Below are positions 23,501 to 35,697 of a DNA stretch of 64,000 nucleotides, piece after piece. The translations under genes were made by a program, and so were the position numbers. Source of the stretch: Eupeodes corollae (lineage: Eukaryota > Arthropoda > Insecta > Diptera > Syrphidae); the NCBI RefSeq assembly GCF_945859685.1, contig NC_079147.1, forward strand, positions 10,333,289 through 10,397,288, read 5' to 3'. Position 1 is the first letter of the stretch. The number at the start of each line of letters is the position of its first letter. The notes beneath the pieces are model-generated. The model made no database searches. It had not been told where the DNA came from and was given only the letters and a program-made list of their open reading frames with translations.

Positions 23501-25132
23501 TTTAAGATGCTGGCAATTCTGCAAATCAATTGATATTGAACCATTGTTCATTGTTCTTTTTTGATACAAAAGAACTTGGCTCTGTTTTAAACACTTAAAT
23601 TGTTTTTGTCAGTATCAATTAGATATGGCTTATGCGATTCTGTACATCCTGTATCTCAGAAACTACTCATGTTAAAAGGTTGAAATTTGGAGAAAAGAAT
23701 ATTTTGAACCAGATTATTTCTTTAAAAATGGAATAGTGTCACAACTTAGCTGAACCTTAATTATTTCTTAATGATATTTTTGTATTACCAATTGACAAAG
23801 ATTTTTCTATCAAATATTTTTCCAAAACTACAAGTTTTTCTTCTGATAATATAATTTCAACTTTTTGAAGCAAACAAATTTAAACGAAATCACTTACTTC
23901 ATGTAACATTCAGGCCTTATTTCTAAGTTCTTTGTTAAATCATACGCCTTGATAGTAAAAAATGGCCATTACATTTTGGTGCTGATTTATTATGTTTTGA
24001 AACATAGAATTTGATGTTTATTTTCTGATTAAAAATATTTCTGGAGAACTTGTAATTTTTTCTATTAATTCAGTTTTAGAATATAACGCGAGTGCCAAGT
24101 TTGAAAACAAAGCATATCCCGGTGATTTTTGGTATCACCATGTTGAAAAATTGAGAGCCTTGGAAATTTAAAAATATTTAAAAAGAAATAAAGAACGTAC
24201 AAGACTAGAAAGCTTTACTTTGAGGTAGATTTATGTTAATTCTAGAGGCCTTGTGCTCAGTTTCCTTTATAACTCCATTAGAATTCATATTTAGAGCTCG
24301 TCATACCTCTAATTTTTATAATAATGTATATGCTATGGACTACTTAACACAGTATTTAAACAAAATGAAAAACAAATTAAAAGTATGGTTACATTAGGTA
24401 ACCCATAAAAGTTCGATTAATAAAATGGGATAAAATTCTCCATTTTTTACTTGACCAAAAATTTTGTTTAATTTTATCGTGTGTAGCTTCATTTGCCACC
24501 CATAAAGATTTGTTGGGTTAAATTTGTGTTAACATCACGTTTATTGTTCACTTATGTACTTATATATAGTATCTACTTAAATATGTGCTTTAACTTTAAA
24601 TTTTTAGTCTTTTTGAATATATAAAATTAAATAATAAAAACACTCTCTAAATGGGAAAACTGATATCGTTTAATCTTGAATACTTTATGGCCTTCTGATA
24701 TGGTCAAAATTAATGAGTGGACACACTTTTAAGAACTGCTCTACTCTGATAACAAGAAATTCTTTTATCTTCAAGGCATTTATTTTTCTCTTTTCATTTA
24801 CATTTTTCTGTTCTGGTGTCTGATGGCCTACATATTATTATAATTTCAAAACCCATACTAATAGTAATAATAATAATCTAACATTGTAACTAAATGTTGT
24901 TCTCGGTTCTATTTTTAAAGAGCATTTGAAATTATTAGTGTTTAAAATTAAGTCTTTATGATTACAACTTTATATAAGGAAGCCGTACTTTGAAATTGGA
25001 ATAAATAAGGAAATAGTTCGAGTCAAGAAGTGAATCATTTTAATTGTATTACTTTGTCTAAAATCGAGATAAAGGTATAGTGCCAAACTAGACATTAAGA
25101 TTGAAATAACACTTTTAAGCCATAAACTATAA
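23501..25132. other. AT-rich DNA, no gene seen
   Basis: AT-rich sequence with no coding frame, terminal repeat or RNA gene that I can support. Confidence 0.5.
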
Positions 25133-25650
25133 AGAGTGGTTATATTTTAAGGTCCGATATTGAATGTAAACAACACCTAAACGCCAAGTTTTGTCTGCAC
25201 TTCGTTTGGCATTTCTCAATTTTAGACTAATTCAATTCGAAAAATACAAAGATACACAGTCAATCATCGCGTTAAAGTTTTTCAGGCTTATTGAGAAATT
25301 AGGCCTTTAAATCAAAATGCATATCGAGTACTTCGTGATTTTATTTGCGTTCAATCGGAATCGCTCAAAATTTAGAGAAAATCGGGTCTGTTTGAAATTT
25401 AAAAACACCTGTGCAAGCTCGTAATGCAGATAATGTTGCTGCTATTCAAGCTAGTGTTTCTGAAGAGCCGACCAGCTCAACTCGTCGTCGTGCCCAACAA
25501 TTGCACCAACCACATTTTCACCTAAAAAGATTCTTGTTTGAGATCATTTGAAAGAAAAGGTTTACGTCGATAAGCCAACAACAAGAGGTAAAGGATAAGC
25601 TTAGATTTTTAAAATGTCTATTTATTGAAAATTATAAAAAAGTAATTGAT
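25133..25650 (+). mobile_element. Tc1/mariner-superfamily element, copy B, internally deleted
   Basis: The left part is colinear with copy A at 6710: AGTGGTTATATTTTAAGGTC at the end, then TTGGCATTTCTCAATTT, then GGCCTTTAAATCAAAATGCA. The transposase remnant reads ARNADNVAAIQASVSEEPTS and then STRRRAQQLHQ (~25410-25505), the linker and second helix-turn-helix. It then jumps to KKVYVDKPTT (~25548-25585), the region after the last catalytic acid. The whole catalytic core is therefore missing. Such internally deleted copies can in principle be moved by a full-length relative if both ends are intact; I cannot find a clear right TIR. Confidence 0.6.
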
Positions 25651-28600
25651 AACAAAGTGAAAATTGTCAATACTATTGAATATTTTTAATAATAAATACA
25701 ACAATCAAAGATTGAAGCACAGAAATGACTTAAGGGCACTCCATAAGAACTAGGGTACTTATTTCTATCATTTTCACTGGAATAATTAAACGAATTTTGA
25801 CATTTATCACAATGGTCAGCAAGGTTATGTACATGGCAATCAAATTACCACACAACTTTTTCTACGATTTTTGGCGGTCTTAGTTCGAATTCGACTTTAA
25901 AATCAATCGATTACGTAAGCTTTTTAAAAAATATCCTTTCATAATTCGAAATTAACTTTATAGCTTGTAGAGGCTGAGTAAATTCATAATGGAGTTTTTG
26001 TTCATTAAAATTTGTGATCTGTTGAAAAGTTTTAAGTATTTTACTTATTTTTCAAAAAATGCTCAATAGTTGTAAGTCTTTAACTGCCATACATTCAACT
26101 TAAGACAACGCTGAAGTATTTATGCTAAATCAGTTTTTATCAATCAGAAATACTCAAAACAGTAATTTTGTATATTATTATGAATTCGTAGTCTTAGGGT
26201 TATAACATATAGTTTTTGAAAAAAAAAAGAAAAAAATAATGTTGAAAACAAGCGTTTCTGAATTTGAGCACATAAGGCTGAACTTGGAGTTCTTATTCGC
26301 AATAAGCAAAAAAAAATTATTTAGAAAGAATGCTTCCAAGGTTTTTCAAACCTTAGGATGAGTTGAATGAACCTTATAAGTCATCTCACAAAAATAACGA
26401 AAACAAGTGAGATTCTAAAATGATTTAAAATATTTTCAAGACAAAGATTTTTTCCTTACAAAATCACCATACGATTTATTGTTAATAGTTACATTTGTGT
26501 CCTAACTGAGCCTTAAACACCCCTTTTTTGATTGGCTTTAGCATTTTTAAAGGGAGCATATTCTAAAAACCTTATCGTTATAGAAACATTTAAAGGTTGA
26601 ATTTGAATTCATGCAGCAGGGAAAAACTTTATTTTGTCGACCAGTGGAATGAATACAAAAAGTAGTTTGAAATACCGTCATCAAAAGGCGGTAGTGGGCG
26701 GGCTTTTATCAAAAATATTTATTCAAATGGCTTAATTCATATTTCAGGGAAGTGCGTGTCTGTTTATTTATCTACCAAGTCTATATTTCAATTCTAGTCC
26801 AGAAATAAATTTAAAATTTTGTCTTCCAACGTTTTAGCTACCTATCTAAACAAATATGTCCGCATACTAAATGAGTTGAAATGTCATCACATTTTATGAT
26901 AAATTGTTTAAATGTTTATGGGATTTTAATTAAATTCTAAAACAGTCTAGGTCAGTCTAATGTCGTGCATTGTATTTATTTAAATAAATTTAAAAACCCA
27001 ATAAAAATTTACCACATAAATTTTCAAAAAAAAATTTAAACTTCTTCCACTTCATCCTCAACTTGTGTTGGAACCTTCCTGGTGGCTGTCATATTTAAAC
27101 AAACAACAACAAAAAATCAAATTGGAATACTTAATTCATTTTATTGATTTGATTGACAAGCCAAATCCAATTCATAAAAACCAAAAGGCACACCATCATG
27201 ACATCATATTAATCAAGAATATCCGCCAAAAAAAACCTAAAGAATGACGAACTCTTGTTTTGGTATTTATTGAATGTCAAAGATGAGTTATGTTTTGATT
27301 TATGTTGAATCAACATTACATGAGCTAAATTAATTGCATGAACATAGTAATATAAAGAATACGAAATTAATTAAACAGTTTTAAACACAAATTATTATTA
27401 AATACAAGAATGGTTATGAAGGTTTTGAGTTTGGTTAGTTATAATTTATTTTAACAGTTCTTAAATTATTAGTTTATACATTTCTATCGAAATTATAAAG
27501 TTACTTTGAAACATGGTGAAAAAATTAATAAGCATCCTTCTTAAAGTGATAACAGATAAATTAAATACATATTTTTATATATTTGGTGAAAGATACATTT
27601 TTAAATGCTTTTTAAAGCTGCATATGTAATTGAATCCTGCTGTTTTATCACCAGAACAAAAAGAACTACTTTTACCACCATTGAAGTACCGTATATCTAT
27701 CAAAAAACCATATTTTGACATAACTTTTCACTTTAAAAATAATCAAAAATAATAATTCCTCTCCGCCCATCCACAATTAAAAGAATCGACTTCAATTTTG
27801 AAGAAGAATCACCTCACCACCAATCGAATACAAAAGCCCAAGATGCTTATTTTAATTACATAAAGTAGTTAAAGAAAAGCCTAAAACTATCATCTATCTA
27901 CCCTTTTATGTTGTTCAAGGCAAACATTTGAACAATAAAAGCAGCAGATGACCAGAACGTCTTAAAATATTAAAACTACTTTGCATTGATTAAAACCAAG
28001 TATCGAAATATTAGTTAGGTACATTTTTTAATAGTTAATAATTTTTGTTATTTTCTTTGTTTATATCCGAACAAAAGAGAGGCCCGCACTAAAATCCATT
28101 TTTATTTCCAATTTTTATTCGAATTCAGAAAAAAAACTATCTAACTTAAACTAAAAATGTAAATTTTTATTCGATTTTATTTAAAAGTTTTTAATCTAAT
28201 ATTTGTACAAAAACAACCGTAACACACTTAGCACTCGCGTATTCAACACCCGCTTCTTTAAGACCAAAAAAACATAAGAAAAAGATTTTCAAATTAATCT
28301 CGAAGGGAATTATAAAAACCACTCACTCTGCGGGACAAAGAATTAAACAAAACCAAAATCAAACTCAAACCCAAACCCAAAGTAATAACAATAATTTAAT
28401 AATGCACCCAACTGTATCGTATAATATTTAGATAATATAAAATGAAAAACAACACACAGCGTAGGTAATTAATTAATCAAACAAATAATAATAAATTATG
28501 ATTTTTTGTTTTCTCTTCCACGTAGATTCGTATAAATTTATATTTTATGCATAATCAAGTCGAATAAGAACGCATTCAATTCAGATTGCCTGCACATTAA

Positions 28601-29240
28601 TTAAGAGCGCATTCTTTTCCTATCGTATCTACTTTTTCTTTTAATTCGACGACCGAACGATGATGATTTTTGAGAAGAACAAGAGAAGAAGAACTTCCTT
28701 CTAATGATGATGATGACCCTCAAAAATGAAGCCCGACTGTAGGCCACTCCATGACAACAAACTGTCATAATGATGCTCGCGTCCGCGTCCGCGACTCGGA
28801 ATCGGTCTCGGCCTCAGACTCGTACTCGGAAACCAAGCTTGAAAAAGGAAAACTAAATAAATTTCCATAAAAATATAGTAGTAAATTCTTTTATGTTTTC
28901 TTTTTTATTTTGGTATAGGTATTTATTGTGTTCAGCTTGTCGTTAAAGTCGTCGTCGTAGTCGTCATTCGCTTTTCATTTCATTTCCATTCCATTTATGT
29001 GCTGATAACCGCGCCACCACCACTACTCATTCCCAATCTCTGTCTTGAGATCTCAATGAAAAGCGGCTACTGGTGATGGCTCCAGCCCCCATCTTCCTGT
29101 GTTGATGTCGGCCGGACTAGGTGGTGTTTAGGCCTTCTGACAGGTGAAGTAAATTTTAGTGTGACTTGTTACATCTGTCAAATATTTTGACGTTGACAGA
29201 CGATCAATAAATGGGTTAGTGTATGACAGCGAAAAACACA
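25651..29240. other. AT-rich DNA; CG-richer spot at 28.6-29.1 kb
   Basis: 25651-28560 is AT-rich with poly-A/T runs and no coding frame I trust. 28600-29120 is CG-richer with GTC/GAT triplet runs (GTCGTCGTCGTAGTCGTC near 28950) and a CG-rich GTCCGCGTCCGCGACTCGG stretch. This looks like insect promoter or leader DNA rather than TE. At 29171-29189 a 19-base string matches 49507-49525, inside the left end of another transposon. Confidence 0.35.
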
Positions 29241-29244
29241 ATGG

Positions 29245-30021
29245 CTGCGTTCACGTGTAAAATATTAGCTGATCAAAACCAGCTGAGATGTCAAAAAAGG
29301 AATCCAATGGTATCCACGAATTTCTGGGGTATGTAGATAAATGACAGAACAGCTGATTTAACACATGGTTGAATTTCAAGAAACTTGAAAATTGATATCA
29401 GCATTTTGTGTTTGTTGGTAAACAAAAAGATACAAAATGGTAATACATAATAGACGATGAAGAAGCTATTTGCCTCCGATTTTAAGAAGGTAATTATGAT
29501 CTATTTTTTTAAACATCAAAATTGACTTATTTTGTGCTCGTTTTGTAGATGACCAATTTGCTTGGGCGTACCTCCAGTCCAGAGGGATCGACATTCTTCC
29601 AAGCTATATCTAGGTATTGTCACTTAATGATAATCCTCGTTTCTGTAAGGATAGTTTTCTGTAAAACGTAAATCGTTTAAAACCGAAGATTTCGCAAGTA
29701 AATTATTAATCGTATTGAATTCCAATTGATCTGAGAGGAAATTTAACATAGATTACAGATTAAGGTTATCTTTTATTTATTAAATTGTTACGCACCCATC
29801 AATTCATCATCGTCCAACAAATCAGTTGAATTATCCATCAAGTGTTTTATCTTACAACAATTTTGACTTCGAAACATTAATGTTTCTCTGCTTTTTGTGA
29901 ACAGCTGAAAATTGATTTTATTTTTTGACAGCTATCTCAATACAGCTATCCAACTCGTTCAACAAGGTATCTAAAAATCCACCTATCCAAGATACAGTAT
30001 CCAAGACGAGATTGAACGCAG
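29245..30021. mobile_element. Candidate MITE-like element
   Basis: CTGCGTTCA at 29245-29253 and TGAACGCAG at 30013-30021 are exact reverse complements. Subterminal sequences also agree in inverted orientation (GAGATGTCAAAAAA on the left; GAGATAGCTGTCAAAAAA on the right read in reverse). The interior is non-coding and AT-rich. A segment near 29440-29600 has a GT...TTTTGTAG layout like a tiny intron. No target duplication is visible, and nine bases of TIR can arise by chance in 777 bases, so the call is tentative. Confidence 0.3.
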
Positions 30022-30109
30022 AAAATATTTTATTTTCGAGCACAAACTAAATTTCAACGGACAAAAGATTTAAAACTTAGCTAAAACTAAAAGTGACGGC
30101 AGAATTAGG

Positions 30110-30860
30110 TAAGGTTAAAGTGGATGTCCGAAATGGAATAGGAAATTATTTGTTCTATTGTGATACTACATGCATCTTGAGGGTTTATTTTGAGCTCAGT
30201 GAAACCAGCTTCAGACCCTTGCGAAACGTGAAAGACTGATTATGTTAATATGATTGAAATATAGGAATTATCCTATAGGTGAAGAACTGTTTCCTACTCT
30301 TAATACACCTAGACGGGTAGCGTGCTTCCCTATTAGACGGTGTCCAAAAGAAAGTATGCTTTAAAACTAGTGTAAGAAAGATGAACCCGGCATGTGGTGA
30401 TGTTTGCCTTCTTTATAGCTTCATGCATTAGCAATAGTTAACATGTAGCGATTGGTAGAATGGGTTGTACTGTACTATTTCGGGCGAGTTTATTTTCCTT
30501 ACAATTTATGGAATATCTCTGTGGCCCGGTACCAAGTAAAGGTTAATTTTAAATTGTTGGTCCATTTCCATTAGAGATGATCGTCAGTCCAGAGACGTGA
30601 TAGGGACCTGATTATCTGAGAAAATACGAATATCACATGTTGATATCACGTTTTCTTTAAGCCAGGACAAGACTTATTTTATCGCCATAAGTTCCGCCTG
30701 GAACACGCTACAATGACAAGGAAGGCGGAATTAGATACTTAATTTTAGTCTTTTAGAGTACACGCCCCCTTTGTTTTTGATCTATCTGTGTAAGAGTATT
30801 GATACCTCTTCTAGGAATGCCCTATCCTTCCAGAAAGATCTTGAAGGTATACAATTCTTG
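30110..30860 (-). mobile_element. LINE C-terminal remnant with RNase H domain (minus strand)
   Basis: On the minus strand, from its 5' side: SYTDRSKTKGA (near 30810-30780) keeps the first RNase H Asp, although the usual Gly of 'TDGS' is Arg. VYSKRLKLSI leads into HCSVFQAELMAIK (second acid, Glu), then LSWLKENVIS and IRIFSDNQVPITSLD (third acid, Asp). Downstream GHRLIGKHATRLGV (~30330) and a 'SLxRFARV.SWF' tail (~30220) match the C-terminal end of RNase H-bearing LINEs of the I/R1/LOA kind. RNase H removes the RNA strand after cDNA synthesis. Frameshifts separate the blocks, and no RT domain lies beside it. Confidence 0.6.
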
Positions 30861-33800
30861 AAGTTTATGTCGAATTTTTGTTGGGCGATTTTGTAGTCTA
30901 TGTGCTTTAAAATTAATTCTAAATACTTAAGAATTACGGAACGGTCAATATTGTTATAAACCCACTGCGATAAAGCTTTGAGGTGAATAGCACTTGTTTG
31001 TTTGCTAAGTATAGCAGAGGTGTTAGGTAGATAGGGTGCAGAAGATGTACAGCTGTTGAGCTGTCAGACAAAGCAAATGTTCAGATAATTGAACTAGAGC
31101 TTCCGTTTGGAGTCACATTACGTTACATTACGTTCTTTTCCTTATGATTGTCAAACGAAACGTGATTTCGAAGCTTCATTGTGATAGCGTGCATTGAATT
31201 TCATGGCTGAACTCGTAAACGTCAGGCGTAGCCGAAGCTGAAGCTTGTTTGTGATTCAGCCATTACTGACGCATGATAATGGATTTATTTTTGCTACCGC
31301 ACGAATAGCTAGAGATTTGCTGAATTTGCTTCATGAAACCCTTCCTTTTGAGGGCTACCTCAAAGAGAGAGTTAACAGCAACAATCTCCGAACTCTAGTG
31401 AACCTAACACAAAGCTCCGTTTTGAACAGTTCGACTCTAAGGAAGACATTTGGATGACGTTATGTTCAAGAATTTAAATCCTAACAAGTTTGTCGTTAAA
31501 TATTTCAAATAAAACAATATATCGATTATATTTTTATATTTAATTTTGAAAATATAAATCTGCCGCCAGAAACCCTGTACAAAGCAGTCCGCTCCTGTAG
31601 AAAATAGCTGGCAACCTGTCTTCCTGTGATTGCGCGAATGTGTTTTATCGTCTTTTTTCTTAAATTTTTATATTTTTATTTTTGATCCGAACTTGGCTGG
31701 TGGCTATGAATGAAAAAGAATAATGTCGAAGTGTAGCCATCCCGTAAAGCATGCGCAAGACTCACTTGCAAACACATGATACGGATACTGAATAGAGAGT
31801 GTCATGCACACTACTAGTGTAATTGGCCCATTAAGAGGCACAATGAGTTTTTTTTTCATCATCATTTCTTTATTTTGTTCTTTTTGATTTCAATAAACTT
31901 TGCCGGCGGGAAATTAACGAAGAGACTACGACGACGACGATGACAACAATCTTAAGATACACAGTCAAGGCGAAGAAAACAAGAAGCAAAGAAATGAACA
32001 TCAACAATAACAACAACAACAACAAAACAAAACTGATCAGTAAGACAGCTGAATCACCCGGCCATAGCCAGAGTCAGAGTCAGATTCAAAGCCAGACGAA
32101 GACGAAGACGACACACCTACCTCATCTGTAGCCGATCGTGTGATTTATATGTTAATCATCAAATCATCCCTTTTTGGGTTTTGTAACGACGCGACGATGC
32201 GATTCTACGGTGACGAAGACTGCGATGATTTTAACGACACGATACGATTTTGACGTATCGGCTGCGGTACGGTGTTTGGTGTGGACTGGGAGTAAATCAT
32301 CAGACATCAGCCATCTGGGTCAAGCTGTTTAAGGAGTCGTTTATATCGAATTGTCAGTGTTTTATTGACAATAAAGTGCTTCTTTTCACAGGAAACTCGC
32401 ACATTCTTATAATTCTCTTTGATGGTTTTTTAATAGTTAAGCCGATCATATTTTCTTTTTAATGCCAAAGTTTCCCATCCCATCCGAATCTAATCCTAGA
32501 CTTGATTTTGATTTTTAATTTTGAAGCCTATCATATATGAGAAGGTCAAGGAAGCTCAACAAAATAAAAAAAAACAAGTCTTAAATTTTAATCTTACATC
32601 CCTCACTAAATTCGATTTTAAAATTTATCTCCGAATTAAAATTTACGACATTCATGTCAAAGCATATGAAAAAGTCCATTTCAACACAAATAAAACCCAT
32701 ATTCATAGCAAAATATTCAAACCGCCGCGCCGCGCCGCCATTCTGACAGCTCGAATAATAATATAATACGCATATCTACAAAACGATGACATTTCTGAGT
32801 GTTTCACCGTTTCGCCGCCATGACACACAATTTATATCCTCAACATTGCTTGTTTTATTTAAATTAATTTTTTTGTTCATCATCATCTTGCCATAACACC
32901 CTCTCGGTTTCTTTGTTGTTAATAGACTTAGAGACTTCCAAACAACAACAAAAACAACACAACTCTCTTGTAATTTATGTTTGGTGATTTGCGTTTGACA
33001 TAATAAAATTGATTTTTTTGAAATTTCCAAAAAAAAATGCACATTTTAATTCGAATTAAAATGGCGATTTGATGCTAATGTGAAAAATTAAAAACAATAT
33101 GATGATGGCCAAATAAAATGTATTCAGCGCGAGAAACACTAAAAATGTTGTTTTATTCAAATTTGACAGGAGAGAAATATTTGTTCAGGTGATATAACCT
33201 GCAAAAATTAAATTTAATTGCAAATCCAATAAAAATTCAAATAAATATAAAAATAAAAATACAAATAAAAAAATAAAGAAGCTCAATTATCTTTAAAAAA
33301 AAAAAAAACAAGAATTGATTTAAAAATTTAGGTAATGATAACGATGATGGCGGACCAGATCAAGACGCGACTACCGTAGTTGTTAATGTTTTATTTTATT
33401 TGCTTTGCTTTTGCCGCTAATGTCACATTGAACTGTCATCTATTCCAATGATGGCTGATACAACATTTTGTTCTTCGTTTGCCATCATCATCATCATAAT
33501 GATGGGTGACGTTTTGTTTGTTGTTGTATTTTCGATGAATACTGGAGAAGGAATAAAGTGGTGTGGTCAACTTTGTTGTTATTTTCTTCTGGTTTTCTTA
33601 TTCTTGGCTTATTGTGAACTCAGCTTTAGAAAAATGAAAGAATGAACATTTATTTGTTGTTGCGTTACGTTGTCACGCAGTTAATCCGATTTAAAATAAA
33701 AAGAAAAAGAAAAGCATGACAGCACATTTTTGGGTCATTGTTTTGTTTGGTGCATTGGGTGCGTTGACAAATGCCATCATAACCTGTCGTCAGTAATGTG

Positions 33801-34239
33801 TTTAAAGTTTTATTACTTGCTTTCTGGTATTTATTTATGTTTCCATCTTAAAGAAAGATGATGGAGAAGTTTATAAACCAATGAAGAATTAAATACGAAT
33901 AAGTAAAGGAAAAATAAAGAGGAATATTATTGAATTCACTGGGGATTTCGGAGGACCATTAATCTGGGTCGAAGCGTCGTCGTCGTCCCATCGCTTCGGT
34001 AACTGTATCCGGAAGGATCGATGTTCGGTTATTTTCTTAGCTGATTGACAATGATTGTCAGAATTTTTATTAGTTTGATTTGATTTCTTATTGCCGTTTC
34101 CGTTGTGGTTAATGATTTCGACATGGTAAAAGAAATCAATGAATTTGATGTATAAGGTATTACGGAAAGGTTTAAATGATTTGACATTTCATAATCAAGA
34201 CGTGATACATAGATATATTAAAGAAGGTATTTAATACTA
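30861..34239. other. Mixed unique DNA, CG-richer at 31.7-32.3 kb
   Basis: 30861-31700 has an unrecognised 70-codon ORF (31245-31457, plus) and an ACATTACGTTACATTACGTT direct repeat near 31110. 31740-32300 is CG-richer with CGA triplets, a CAA microsatellite (32002-32030) and CAG-type tracts, like a fly leader or enhancer. 32300-34239 is AT-rich with A-runs and a CGCCGCGCCGCGCCGCC spot near 32722. I recognise no gene or TE. Confidence 0.35.
32002..32030 (+). repeat. (CAA)n microsatellite
   Basis: CAACAATAACAACAACAACAAC-type run, within a CG-richer segment. It is translated as an Asn run in one frame, but that frame has no other sign of being a gene. Confidence 0.85.
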
Positions 34240-35540
34240 CAGTCGAACTTCCTTAAGTCGAATTTCTCTATAACTCAAAATTGTATTGAGAACTTTGATT
34301 TTTCAACCTTATTTGTATAAATTTTGGCCTCCTTACTTCGAACTTCTGTAAGTCGAATTTTTTCTATAAATCGAATATTTTAGATTCTATTTGATACAAA
34401 ATAGTCTCTTTAACTCGTTTGTTCAGTAGATACATTCTAAAATCTTTTTTTCTCTTATTTGGGAAACCCCCTTTTGTTTCAATTTTTTGAAAAATAGGTA
34501 CTTGAGTCTAATGTGATTAATTTCTGTAGTTTTGTTTGAAAAAGAGGAATGGCTATTCAGAGTTTGTATGTTTTTCATTTGAACTTCGGTTTTGAACGGG
34601 TTAACTAGTTTGTACGCGCAAAAGTTCCTAGTTTTGTTTATTTTTTTAGTTGGAAAAGCAGCAATTCACGAATTTAAAATGTCAGCAAGAAAATTAAAGC
34701 ATCTTACTTTTGAACAAAAGCTGAAAGTTTTAAATGACGTTAAGAGTGGTGTCAAAAAGAAAATCGTAGCCATAAAATATGGGTTACCACAAAGTACACT
34801 TTCCATCATATCGAAGAACAGAGAAAAAACAAAAACAAAATGCTGAAACTTTACGAAACGAAAAACATTTAAAATATGATCGTGTTGACAAGGCTGTCTC
34901 CAAATGGTTTACGGAAGCTAGGAATGAAAACCTCCCAATTTCACGGACAATTATAAAGGAGAAGATTTGCAATTGAAATAGGAGAAACTGATTTTGCTGC
35001 AAGAACAGGTTGGCTTGATAAGTTCAACAAAAGGTAGGTTCGACATGACAACAAATTGCACATACAGAGTTTTTATGTATGTTTGCAATTTTTGTTTCAA
35101 TTAGAAATGGTATTGTTCAAAAAACACAATCTGGAGAGAGTGCCAAGGTATTTTTTAATCAAAAACGATAAATCCTTCATTTTGTTGACAGCTGCAGTGC
35201 CCACAAATCACCAACAAACTTAAAGTCTATTAAGCTTGTTTTTTTTTCCACCAAACATGGCAGCCGCCTTACAGCCAATGGATCAAGGTGTTATACAGAA
35301 TCTTAAGTGCTTCTACAGAAAGAAAGAAAAAGAAAAAGAGTCATCAATGTTAGTCCAAAAACTACCTTACTGGACTGCACGCAGACTTCGGTGTGCCCAT
35401 AAATAAGTTCAGAGAAATGCAAGAGGCTTAACTGTGCAGCTGAAACAAGCTAAGGTCCATGAAGCCTATAAAACAATACGTGATGCTCTTCTTACTGAAA
35501 ACAACACGCCAGATCGTTTAACGTAATTAACGAAGTTGAA
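34240..35540 (+). mobile_element. pogo/Tigger-like element, internally deleted
   Basis: CAGTCGAACTTCCTTAAGTC at 34240 directly follows TA, as in Tigger left ends. The transposase N-terminus (ATG 34679) reads KHLTFEQKLKVLNDVKSGVK and KIVAIKYGLPQSTLS, a CENP-B/pogo-type helix-turn-helix. A frame change gives HLKYDRVDKAVSKWFTEARN and LPISRTIIKEKI, the second DNA-binding domain. The first part of the DDE core is deleted. The last part remains as HFVDSCSAHKSP (second acid) and KLVFFPPN, ALQPMDQGVIQNLKCFYRKK (~35185-35325). No clear right TIR is visible. pogo elements cut and paste at TA sites; this one is inactive. Confidence 0.75.
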
Positions 35541-35697
35541 TTTCTTATAAATTCAAATGCAATAAAAAAAACCAACGAATGACAACTGATTTTTTTAAAG
35601 AAAATTTGTGATCGAATGGACCCGCTAGTTCTTTAACTTTAAAAGTGCTTTGAAGATGGCTGGATCCTAGAGAATAAGGAAACTCGTAAATAAAATG

